Source of the DNA: JAOABV01 sp964473505 | GTDB taxonomy: Bacteria > Hydrothermota > Tepidihabitantia > Tepidihabitantales > CAIPLT01 | Assembly: GCA_964473505.1 (NCBI GenBank) | Contig: CAYYPG010000034.1 | Coordinates: 1-20,637, forward strand | Direction of reading: 5' to 3' | DNA: 20,637 bases | Shown here: positions 8,226 to 15,676 of the stretch, piece by piece | Position numbering within the stretch: the stretch's first letter is position 1 | Layout: every line of letters begins with the position of its first letter | Program-made: the position numbers and the translations under genes | The notes under the pieces: generated by a model | What the model was told of the DNA's origin: nothing | The model's database searches: none | Seen by the model: the letters and a program-made list of their open reading frames with translations, nothing else

Positions 8226-8340
8226 AAAACTCTGAAAAATACTCAAGCGAAACCGAACCCCACAAGAAAAATTCAACCATTATGCTTCTGCATTTCATGT
8301 CTTTTAAACTAATATTGAGTTTGTCAGAGTTCTCTATAGA
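8217..8340. mobile_element. MITE-like element, copy 2
   Basis: About 122 bp with imperfect terminal inverted repeats of about 20 bases: the left end is TAATGAAAACTCTGAAAAAT and the right end, read on the minus strand, is CTATAGAGAACTCTGACAAA. The interior has ATTATGCTTCTGCATTTCAT followed by GTCTTTTAAAC, shared almost exactly with copy 3, about 900 bases away. There is no ORF. The size, terminal inverted repeats and repetition fit a miniature inverted-repeat element or a large REP/ERIC-like palindromic repeat. Confidence 0.7.
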
Positions 8341-8403
8341 AATTGTGGACACAAAAATTTTAACCATATTTTTAATTGCGCTTCCAAAAGTGCTAAATAA
8401 AAG

Positions 8404-8711
8404 TTAAATGACTTCCTAAATTGCTGATACCATAACTTTACCCATTATTTCCTGATTGACTTTCACAACCCCACTCATATTGATTCTCTCAATTATTCAT
8501 AAATTGGCAATCATATCTCTACCAAAACTGAAACTTAAAAATAATTGTAAAATTTTCCCTTTGAGAAAACTTAATGATTTTCTAAATTACTGAACCAATA
8601 ACTCTAACCATTATTTCCTGATTGACTTTCACAACCCCACTCATATTGATTCTGTCAAATACTCATAAATTGGCAATCATATCTTTGCCAAAGCTGAAAC
8701 TTAAAGTAACT
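8404..8711. repeat. Pair of ~141-bp direct repeats with 166-bp period
   Basis: Copies lie at about 8404-8545 and 8571-8711. The best conserved block runs from CCATTATTTCCTGATTGACT through TTCACAACCCCACTCATATT and GATTCT, then CTCATAAATTGGCAATCATA with a few changes, to CTGAAACTTAAA. The second copy holds an inverted repeat, TTGGCAA...TTGCCAA with an 8-base loop (about 8671-8692), which is imperfect in the first copy. No open frame is shared by the two copies. Confidence 0.75.
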
Positions 8712-8863
8712 CATAAGTCTTCTCTGTTTTTTCTGCTCAAGGTGACTTTTTTGCCCATATTCCAAAGGACCCATAGGGCTAAGGAGGGAACTGTACCCTC
8801 ATTTTAGAGTAAAGTGCTATATCTTTAAGAAAAACAATAAATTATCTAAAAATCCGCCTTATC

Positions 8864-8891
8864 TAAAACATTAGTTATAACTAATGTTTTA
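8864..8891. repeat. Perfect 28-bp palindrome
   Basis: The half-site TAAAACATTAGTTA is followed at once by its exact reverse complement TAACTAATGTTTTA. There is no spacer and no GC-rich core. It lacks the GC-rich stem and T-run of a terminator on either strand. A binding site for a dimeric regulator or a cruciform-forming site is possible, but no regulator gene is nearby. Confidence 0.7.
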
Positions 8892-8899
8892 TGTTTATC

Positions 8900-9005
8900 T
8901 TCACTCAAATGATAGTAAACGGTCTTCTCGTAAATGTCTGTTGCTATACCTAAAATTAAAGAACTTTTTTTATTTAGTTTCACTCAAATCACAGTAGAAG
9001 GTCTT
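8900..9005. repeat. 27-bp direct repeat, two copies 79 bp apart
   Basis: TTCACTCAAAT followed by a variable part and GGTCTT occurs at 8900-8926 and 8979-9005, with four mismatches in 27 bases. It lies just right of the 28-bp palindrome. The second copy is followed after about 20 bases by GGCGGTC and a run of nine T, but I find no stem that would make this a terminator. Confidence 0.55.
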
Positions 9006-9150
9006 AGAAAGATTTAGAAGTTAGGCGGTCTTTTTTTTTCTCTTGCAAAAAAGTTGGCATAAGAATGAAAATTTAGAGATGTTGAACTTAAAGTTTTGTT
9101 AAAATATTATTAACAAAAAATATTATTTAAAAAAGTATTTATTATTCAAT

Positions 9151-9275
9151 TTATATTAGAAAACTCTGAAAAATACTCAAAAGACACCAATGACCATAAG
9201 AAAAAATCAACAATTATGCTTCTGCATTTCATGTCTTTTAAACCGTTATTGACTTTGTCAGAGCTCTCTATTATA
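9151..9275. mobile_element. MITE-like element, copy 3
   Basis: Same family and orientation as copy 2. The left end is TATATTAGAAAACTCTGAAA and the right end, on the minus strand, is TATAATAGAGAGCTCTGACA. Here the terminal repeats extend to about 23 imperfect bases. The interior (ATTATGCTTCTGCATTTCAT, then GTCTTTTAAACC) is nearly identical to copy 2, so both derive from a recent common source. Confidence 0.7.
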
Positions 9276-9441
9276 AAAAATACCATTAAAAAAGTAAACA
9301 ATAGAACTGATATTGTAATAATGTTTTATTATAGAGTTTGAATCTAGCGAAAAACCACCTAATCTTTATGTTACAAAATATATCAAAATACCTGAACATT
9401 TCTTAAGTTTTTTGAAAGTCTGGAGATTTAATTTTTCAGTT

Positions 9442-12033
9442 CTATAATATTTTAATTCTTTTTCGGTTAATAATGACCTTAAATATTTCGAACCAAATAA
9501 GACTGATTATCGCAGCAATAATTGATGCGAATAGGAAAAGTGGTGCGGGTGGTGCAAAGCGAAATAATTTATTAAGAAATGGGATATACAAAGTCAATCC
9601 TAAACAGATAATTGTAATTCCAAAAATCCAACGCAGGGCATAGTTTTTAGTGGCGAAAAGATTATGCCAAATTGGTTTTTTCCAAGAACGATTACTTAAA
9701 ATCAGTCCGAGATTAGTTATAACAATGGTAGTAAAAGCCAGGGCACGGGCTTCAGCATCACCATGTCCTTGATAATACATATAAAGATATACCGCGATAA
9801 CCGCCAACATTGCGATAAAGCCTTGAAGAAAACTTATGAAGATATTTTTACGGCTAAACAATGGTTCTTTTATACTAACCGGTGCACGGCTCATAATATC
9901 AGTTTCTCCAGGTTCGGCTTCAAAGACAATTGAACATACCGGGTCAATGATTAATTCTAAGAAAGCAATATGAACCGGCAAAAGAACCAAAGGCCAGTGA
10001 AAGAGAATCGGCAGAAATGATAATCCGACAATTGGCACATGAACAGCTAAAATATAAGACATTGCTTTTTTCAAATTGTCCGAGATTCGGCGACCCATTT
10101 TAATGGCTTTAACAATTGAAGAGAAATCGTCATCTAAGATAACCAGGGATGAGGCCTCACGAGCAACATCAGTTCCCCGACCACCCATTGCAATTCCAAT
10201 ATGGGCTGACTTCAGTGCAATGGCGTCATTTACACCGTCACCAGTCATCACAGTGATTTCACCATTGTCTTTTAATGCCTGAACAATCCGCAATTTTTGT
10301 TCGGGCGATATTCGGGCAAACACATTGGTGGTTTTTATTCTTTCCCGCAATTCCGTATCGGTCATGTGTTCTAATTCGGAACCGGTAATGATTTGTTCCG
10401 GTGCGTTAATACCAATTTGGCGTGCAATATGTTGGGCGGTTTGAGGATAATCACCAGTTATCATAATTACTCGAATTTTAGCATTATAGCATTCTTGCAC
10501 CGATTGCGAAACATTCGGTCGTAGTGGGTCTTCTAAACCAATTAAACCTAAAAACTTGAACTCAAAATCATGTTGTATTTCAGGAAGTTCATTAGTAGTA
10601 TTGGTCAAAGTGGCTCTGGGCACTGAGGTATGAAATTTTGCGCGGGCAACAGCAATAACCCGAAGTCCTTCACTTGCCATCTTACTAATATTTTGATTAA
10701 GTTTAGTAATTTCTTGGTTAGTTAGATGGCATAAGTCAAAGATTGCTTCTGGAGCACCTTTAGCAGCAATAAGATAATCCTGACCATCTGATGATTGCCA
10801 GACATTGGAAAGGGCTAACAGGTTTTTAGATAAAGGATACTCTCTGATAAGTTCCCAGTTATCGTGTAAATGTTCGGTATTGGATAATGTATAAACCCCA
10901 AGACTTCTAATAGCCTTCTCCATCGGGTCAAATGGGTCTTTTTGACTAGCAAGGATTGCGTACTCAATTAATTCGTGAAAGGTTTCGGGCAGTTGAGTTT
11001 CCTGTTCTGTGCCAATAGGACAAAAACAATTTTGGGCAAAAATTTTTTTAACTTTCATCTGATTAAGGGTTAAGGTGCCAGTTTTATCAACACATAAGAC
11101 CGTGGCAGAACCTAAGGTTTGAATTGCGTGAATCCGTCTAGTAAGAATACCATATTTCGACATTCGCCAAGCACCTAACGCTAAAAATATTGTCAAGACT
11201 ACAGGAAATTCTTCGGGTAATATTGCCATGGCTAAGGTAATACCAGCAAGGAATGCATGTAACATGTCTTTTTGGCTTATTACATAAATAACTACAATTG
11301 CAAGGCATAGGATAAGTCCAATAATCAGAAAATCGCGGACTAAGCGACGGGTCTGTTTTTGTAACGGCGCTTCTTCCGGTTCTAAGGTTTTTAAAGCCCT
11401 TCCAATTTTACCAATTTCACTTTTAATTCCAGTAGCAACAACTTTAGCAATACCAGTTCCTTGGACAACCAAAGTGCCAGAATAGACAAATGGTAGGTCA
11501 TCACCTCCGGGTTGTTTAAATGGCGTATCAGGTTCGCCGGCAATTTTCCTTACCGGGACGGATTCGCCGGTTAAAATTGACTCGTCAATTAAAAGATTGG
11601 TTTGGGCAATTACGACTGCATCTGCTGGCACCCGGTCACCTTCTTTTAATACAATAATGTCTTCCCGAACAACTTCCCGGCCGGCAATTCTTTTCTGTTT
11701 GCCTTGCCGAATTACTAATGCACGAGGACTGGTCAAATCCCGTAACGCCTCAAGAGTTTTTTCGGTCTTTCTTTCTTGGTAAAAGGTAATAATAAAAACC
11801 ACCAAGACAAAGCCTAAAAGCATCAATGCATCCGTCTTACTGCCAAAGATAAGATAAACTATACCAATAGCAATCAGAAGAAGAATCATCGGTTCTTTAA
11901 TAATATCTAACGCAATTTTCAAGACACTGCGACCTCGGGCTGAAGGAAGGGTGTTATAGCCTTCGGTTTTGAGCCGATTTAATGCTTCTATTTCGGATAG
12001 ACCGTGGATATGGTTGATATTTAAATTAGACAT
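9442..12033 (-). CDS. P-type cation-transporting ATPase (P2-like)
   Basis: An ATP-driven inner-membrane cation pump of 863 residues. In order: an N-terminal cation-ATPase segment (HGLSEIEALNRLKTEGYNTL); two helices (about 47-85); the actuator domain with LTGES (154-158); helices 3-4 with PEEFP (273-277); the phosphorylation site DKTGT with Asp316; the nucleotide-binding domain with KGAPEAIFDLC; the hinge MTGDGVNDAIALKSAHIGIA; and C-terminal helices including FLELIIDP. The domain order is that of calcium-type P2 pumps, but the helix-4 motif is PEEFP where SERCA has PEGLP, so the ion cannot be assigned safely. There are no N-terminal metal-binding CxxC motifs, so it is not a copper or zinc pump. 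It is the last gene of the EIIA-ROK-ATPase group, 104 bases after the ROK gene. The ribosome binding site is weak. Confidence 0.93.
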   Translation of the reverse strand: MSNLNINHIHGLSEIEALNRLKTEGYNTLPSARGRSVLKIALDIIKEPMILLLIAIGIVYLIFGSKTDALMLLGFVLVVFIITFYQERKTEKTLEALRDLTSPRALVIRQGKQKRIAGREVVREDIIVLKEGDRVPADAVVIAQTNLLIDESILTGESVPVRKIAGEPDTPFKQPGGDDLPFVYSGTLVVQGTGIAKVVATGIKSEIGKIGRALKTLEPEEAPLQKQTRRLVRDFLIIGLILCLAIVVIYVISQKDMLHAFLAGITLAMAILPEEFPVVLTIFLALGAWRMSKYGILTRRIHAIQTLGSATVLCVDKTGTLTLNQMKVKKIFAQNCFCPIGTEQETQLPETFHELIEYAILASQKDPFDPMEKAIRSLGVYTLSNTEHLHDNWELIREYPLSKNLLALSNVWQSSDGQDYLIAAKGAPEAIFDLCHLTNQEITKLNQNISKMASEGLRVIAVARAKFHTSVPRATLTNTTNELPEIQHDFEFKFLGLIGLEDPLRPNVSQSVQECYNAKIRVIMITGDYPQTAQHIARQIGINAPEQIITGSELEHMTDTELRERIKTTNVFARISPEQKLRIVQALKDNGEITVMTGDGVNDAIALKSAHIGIAMGGRGTDVAREASSLVILDDDFSSIVKAIKMGRRISDNLKKAMSYILAVHVPIVGLSFLPILFHWPLVLLPVHIAFLELIIDPVCSIVFEAEPGETDIMSRAPVSIKEPLFSRKNIFISFLQGFIAMLAVIAVYLYMYYQGHGDAEARALAFTTIVITNLGLILSNRSWKKPIWHNLFATKNYALRWIFGITIICLGLTLYIPFLNKLFRFAPPAPLFLFASIIAAIISLIWFEIFKVIINRKRIKIL

Positions 12034-12137
12034 TGGATACTAAATAATAATAATGAAGAAAACTTGGATTACTTAAATGCATTTGCTTACTTCTTACTAT
12101 CTGATTCTCAAACTCGATTTTCCGTTTACCATAATTT

Positions 12138-13346
12138 TTACGCACATATTAGACCTTTAGCAGTTTTTTTGGTGGTTAATTTACTAATAGTTGCCAGCCA
12201 CTGTTTTTTATTTCGGGGGCTAACAACTAAAAAGAGTGCACCATAATCTGCAATATAATTTCCTAAAGGTGTAATTTCCACCACAGGTTGTTGAGAAAAA
12301 ATACTCTTGCAAAATTTATGTGCCGCGATTTTTTCTCTTATTAACTCCAAATACTGAGGATTATTAAAAATAACACTTCCGCCAAACCCGAATCGTTCAA
12401 TATTATGAATGCGGGCAATACTTACTAATGCTTTGGCTAAGCGGTCAGCAGCCGTGTCAACAAGATAATAAGCAAATTGGTCAGTCTTTCTCATTTTTTT
12501 ATCAAGATTTGCCAACTCAAATATTCGTTCCGTAGTTAACGCTTGCTTTTGGTAAAGACTTACAAGTTGTGATTTCTTTATGATTTGGGACAAGTCATAT
12601 TGTTTATCAGTTCGAATAAGTTCAAAGATATTCAATTGGTGAAAAGTACTCGGATGATGAAAATAAATATCCAAAATTTTCATTGCTTGTTTTTTAATAC
12701 CTTCACCAGAGGCAAATGTTTCTAGACAACCATAAGAACCACATCCGCATAACGGCTTTAAATCTGGAAAATAACCGTCAACCAGGATATGGCCAATCTC
12801 ATCTAAATCTCGTTTCGGACCACCGCCACCGATGCCGGTACTAATAGTAACATAAAAAGTTTTATCGGGGTCAAAACCTTTTTGCTGATAGTAATACGCT
12901 TGAACCAAGCCCGCAGCCGTCGCATCGTTTTCAATCGCGATTCTGATTGGTGATGAAAATACTCTTTTTAAAGTAGGGATAAAATTAATCTTTTGATACC
13001 TACCTTCTCGGAAGATTGGTTTTAATTGTAAATTAGAGCCAATACAAGTATTATCTTTCTCAATCTTACCCGCGACCGATATGCCGATACCGACCACTTG
13101 TCTCTTTTTGATACCGATTTCCTGGAAATAGTTTTCTAATTTGTTAATAATATAAGCATAAATTTTTTCGTTATTCTTGCAAGCAACAAATTCTTTATTG
13201 TTAGAACAGAAAGGACTGAGATAAGTTCTTTTCGAACTTTTACGGCCGAACATATTTATATTACCGGTTTTGGCTTCGGCTAAAATAAATCGGAGATATG
13301 TACCACCTAAGTCAATACCTAATAAATATCTTTGGGATAGCGTCAT
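12138..13346 (-). CDS. ROK-family sugar kinase (long form)
   Basis: A cytosolic ROK protein, most likely a sugar kinase; I see no N-terminal helix-turn-helix, which argues against a ROK repressor. The phosphate-1 motif GIDLGGT (10-16) is followed by the ENDATAAG block with catalytic Asp141 (139-146), STGIGGG (169-175), the conserved E-x-G-H (183-186) and the zinc site CGCGSYGCLE (200-209), which has the usual Cys spacing. At 402 residues it is about 80-100 longer than usual. The extra length lies mainly in about 215-300, with a lysine- and glutamine-rich insert, and in a basic tail of about 20 residues. The substrate cannot be read from sequence. The preceding gene is a PTS EIIA-type protein, which may hint at carbohydrate control. 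Confidence 0.9.
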   Translation of the reverse strand: MTLSQRYLLGIDLGGTYLRFILAEAKTGNINMFGRKSSKRTYLSPFCSNNKEFVACKNNEKIYAYIINKLENYFQEIGIKKRQVVGIGISVAGKIEKDNTCIGSNLQLKPIFREGRYQKINFIPTLKRVFSSPIRIAIENDATAAGLVQAYYYQQKGFDPDKTFYVTISTGIGGGGPKRDLDEIGHILVDGYFPDLKPLCGCGSYGCLETFASGEGIKKQAMKILDIYFHHPSTFHQLNIFELIRTDKQYDLSQIIKKSQLVSLYQKQALTTERIFELANLDKKMRKTDQFAYYLVDTAADRLAKALVSIARIHNIERFGFGGSVIFNNPQYLELIREKIAAHKFCKSIFSQQPVVEITPLGNYIADYGALFLVVSPRNKKQWLATISKLTTKKTAKGLICA

Positions 13347-13541
13347 CTTATTTCTATTAAATATTTTGGGAGATGTGTTTAAACATTATTAGTAAAAAAG
13401 ATAAAAAGTGGTAGGATAAATTTTACCAATGATACCCTTAACCTGACTCAGATTTATCGTGTTTCATATGTATTTAAGAATAAATTTCGATAAGTAAACT
13501 ATAAACAATCAAAGGTAATTTAAATGTTTGTCGAACTTTAC

Positions 13542-13997
13542 CTATTCATAGAGACCGATTGTTTGAATAACCTCCTCAGCAGATTTAGCTTCTAAGAGCC
13601 CTTTTCGGGCTTCTTCTTTTCTTAATAATCGTGAAAGTCGGGCTAAAGTCATAATGTATTCAGTCTTTTTATTCTCAGGTGCCGCAATAAGAAAAATCAA
13701 ATACGAGGGTTGACCATCAAGGCTAGAGAAATCGATACCCGAATTAGAACGACCAAAAACCAAAGCCATAGTTTTGACTGCTTTAGTTCGGGCATGGGGA
13801 ATTGCTACTCCTTGTCCAATGCCAGTGCTTTCTAAGTTTTCTCGCTTCAAGATTGCGGTAAAGAATTCTTGGGTATCAGTGATGATATTTTTATCAATGA
13901 GAATTTGGGATAGTTCCTTTATGACTTCAATTTTTTCATTACCTTTGACATCTAAAATTATTGTATCCGGGCTTAAAATTTCGGATATTTTTTGCAT
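13542..13997 (-). CDS. PTS EIIA-type (fructose/nitrogen family) phosphoacceptor protein
   Basis: A single-domain EIIA of the fructose/mannitol/Ntr family (151 residues, normal length). The active-site His68 lies in GIGQGVAIPHART, and the flanking LKRENLESTGIG and LIFLIAAPENKKTEY are typical of the family. It accepts phosphate from HPr or an NPr-like protein and either passes it to a sugar permease or acts as a regulator. No EIIB, EIIC, HPr or EI gene is in the window, so a regulatory PtsN-like role is plausible but unproven. The start is fixed by an AGGAGG box four bases before the ATG, the best ribosome binding site in this half of the window, with a good promoter upstream. Confidence 0.93.
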   Translation of the reverse strand: MQKISEILSPDTIILDVKGNEKIEVIKELSQILIDKNIITDTQEFFTAILKRENLESTGIGQGVAIPHARTKAVKTMALVFGRSNSGIDFSSLDGQPSYLIFLIAAPENKKTEYIMTLARLSRLLRKEEARKGLLEAKSAEEVIQTIGLYE

Positions 13998-14032
13998 TCC
14001 GCCTCCTAATTTTTAATGAAAATTTTTGTGTT

Positions 14033-14041
14033 ATAATAGCA
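14033..14041 (-). promoter_or_regulatory. Extended -10 promoter for the EIIA-type gene
   Basis: On the minus strand TGCTATTAT combines the TGn extension with a 5/6 -10 box. No TTGACA-like -35 lies 16-18 bases upstream, as is common with extended -10 promoters. The start would be near 14026, giving a leader of about 29 bases with AGGAGG before the ATG at 13997. A GTTCGAAC palindrome lies upstream at 14070-14077. Confidence 0.5.
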
Positions 14042-14114
14042 AGAACAGAACACGCTCCTTATTGGATATGTTCGAACAATCTTTCTTGTTAGCATTTTTT
14101 CATTTCGGCTAAAA

Positions 14115-14700
14115 AACATACCTTTATCATTCATCAAACAACCTTTATTTCATAAGAAAATCTTTATTAATCACATCCATAAAACAACTTTGCTTTTACA
14201 TAAGAATTTTTATCTTTATTATTAACTTATACATCAACCAAACAATCCTTCATTCATAGAACTATCTTTATTGTTCATATCCATATTATTCACATCCACC
14301 ANNNNNNNNNNNNNNNNNNNNNNNNNNNNNNNNNNNNNNNNNNNNNNNNNNNNNNNNNNNNNNNNNNNNNNNNNNNNNNNNNNNNNNNNNNNNNNNNNNN
14401 NATAAAACAATCTTTATTATTAACATTCGCATCAATCAAACAACCCTTCATTCATAAAACTATCTTTATTGTTCATATCCATATTATTTAGCAGCTACAT
14501 CCACTAAGCAATCCTTCTTTTATACAATATTATCATAAAACAGCCTTTATAGAGCATATGCCTAAATAACCTTTCCATCATAACACAGTCATTCATAACG
14601 CAATCATTATTCGTCAGATCCATATTGCACTATTTCTTTTATAGGATAATCTTTATTATTCATATCCATAAACCAATCATTCTTATTCATTTCTGTTATT
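14115..14700. repeat. Degenerate AT-rich minisatellite array around the assembly gap
   Basis: The stretch is built from diverged copies of a short unit close to AATCTTTATTATTCATATCC followed by ATAAAACA, of irregular length. The clearest large repeat is a 78-base segment at 14213-14290 and again at 14411-14488, with 7 mismatches, one on each side of the N run. Further variants of TTCATATCCATA, CACATCCA and CAGATCCATA recur up to about 14670. On the minus strand several units read MDMNNKD, but stops interrupt every copy, so it is not a gene as it stands. It separates the Usp-like gene from the EIIA-type gene. Confidence 0.75.
14302..14401. other. Assembly gap (100 N)
   Basis: Exactly 100 undetermined bases, the usual placeholder for a scaffold join of unknown size. 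Related 78-base repeat copies flank it, so the gap probably reflects a repeat the assembler could not span. The true distance may be longer or shorter. Confidence 0.97.
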
Positions 14701-14748
14701 GGCATTAATATACCGATTGTTTATCTTGAGAAAACATCTCTACCATCT

Positions 14749-15150
14749 TTAATTCTGGCGTTCAGGAACAATGATTGTTGGAACCGGACTATCAACAATG
14801 AATTTTGTGATGTTGAGTTGCACTTGATTAGAAAAGATAATCAGGTCGGGTTGAAAAGTTTGTGTTAAGTCCATTAATTTTTTAGCGATAATATAACGAG
14901 AAAATTCATCCACCTCTTCTAAAAGCAAAGAAATTTTTACTTCGTGTTCAAAAGCATCTTCTTCAAATTCATAAAGTCGATGCCAGGCGTAGTCTTCAGT
15001 GCGACTTCTTATTTTTGTTGGGTTGTGTTTAATAATTGATACCGCAATGATGCGTGCCGAATAATGATGCGCAAGATCAATGGCAAACATCGACACCGAC
15101 CGAAGATCTCCTTTCGGTTCAATATATACTAATATTTTTTCGATTTTCAT
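14749..15150 (-). CDS. UspA-like stress protein
   Basis: A 133-residue protein with the Usp fold pattern: an N-terminal strand KILVYIEPKGD, a helix with AIDLAHHYSARIIAVSII (about 23-40), a long helical middle (about 55-95), the strand PDLIIFSN (about 105-112) and the C-terminal PVPTIIVPERQ, equivalent to the family ending 'PVLvv'. The usual ATP-binding loop G-x2-G-x9-G-(S/T) is missing; IIFSNQVQLNITKFIVDS lies in its place. I infer a non-ATP-binding Usp-like protein of unknown role. A TATAAA box (15159-15164) lies eight bases upstream of the ATG, but without a matching -35. Confidence 0.75.
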   Translation of the reverse strand: MKIEKILVYIEPKGDLRSVSMFAIDLAHHYSARIIAVSIIKHNPTKIRSRTEDYAWHRLYEFEEDAFEHEVKISLLLEEVDEFSRYIIAKKLMDLTQTFQPDLIIFSNQVQLNITKFIVDSPVPTIIVPERQN

Positions 15151-15199
15151 AAGGGTCTTTTATAAAAACTAATAAATCAATTAAAAGTTTGTCCATTTA

Positions 15200-15508
15200 T
15201 TACTTGGGTGTTTTAAAAATATTTACAGGAGTTGATATTCTTAGCCGTAATGCTTGACAAAATAACTGATAAAAAGGAAATAGCATAACGAGCAAGGTCA
15301 AAATGTTTAAAACACTAATTGCTTTCAATAGTTGGATGTTTTCTTTATAATACTGGGTTGCAAAAGATGAAGCATAATTATCATTCAGCAAAGAAGCATA
15401 AAGTCCGATAAGTAATAATAACCGGGGAATAATAAAAATAATATTTCGTAGTTTTTTTAGATAAAGCCATATGCCAATTTGAGCAAGGTGCGTTGTCCAT
15501 TTGGTCAC
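15200..15508 (-). CDS. Small two-helix membrane protein, unknown
   Basis: A 102-residue frame from a GTG start. Two hydrophobic segments are clear: about residues 23-42 (NIIFIIPRLLLLIGLYASLL) and about 62-88 (KAISVLNILTLLVMLFPFYQ and onward), with a basic N-terminal stretch before the first (KKLR) and basic residues after the second. I recognise no family. The GTG overlaps by four bases (GTGA) the stop of a 28-codon frame at 15505-15591 (MIPYETYPETWKKQQLLTNE and onward). The larger protein could thus be coupled to that peptide, or the two could be halves of a broken gene. It stands between mnmE and the Usp-like gene. The start is uncertain because no Shine-Dalgarno match is visible. Confidence 0.45.
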   Translation of the reverse strand: MTKWTTHLAQIGIWLYLKKLRNIIFIIPRLLLLIGLYASLLNDNYASSFATQYYKENIQLLKAISVLNILTLLVMLFPFYQLFCQALRLRISTPVNIFKTPK

Positions 15509-15676
15509 TGATTAAAGACTACATTTAAGGTCTCATTAGTCAATAGTTGTTGTTTTTTCCAAGTTTCTGGGTAGGTTTCATACGGAATCATTTACCGTTA
15601 TTATAATTAATTAAACTCTATTTCTGAATTCATCCGATTGATTCATTCCGAATAATGTCTATCATCTTGCTCTGAA

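Larger units (their letters stand above)
7534..9441. other. Gene-free AT-rich region holding several repeat families
   Basis: About 1.9 kb between the P-type ATPase stop and the hutH start has no recognisable gene on either strand. It holds three MITE-like elements, a pair of about 141-bp direct repeats, a 28-bp perfect palindrome, a pair of 27-bp direct repeats and the candidate hutH promoter, each listed separately. I see no tRNA, rRNA or CRISPR array. It contains frames of up to about 50 codons, but none has a family match I know. No clear rho-independent terminator was found for the ATPase gene. Confidence 0.6.

Noticed and set aside
8776..8800. GAGGG...CCCTC stem near 8784-8800 as a terminator
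   Set aside because: Only five base pairs and no T-run follows on either strand.
14115..14700. The repeat array as a CRISPR array
   Set aside because: Units vary in length and sequence with no constant repeat separated by unique spacers, and no cas gene is in the window.
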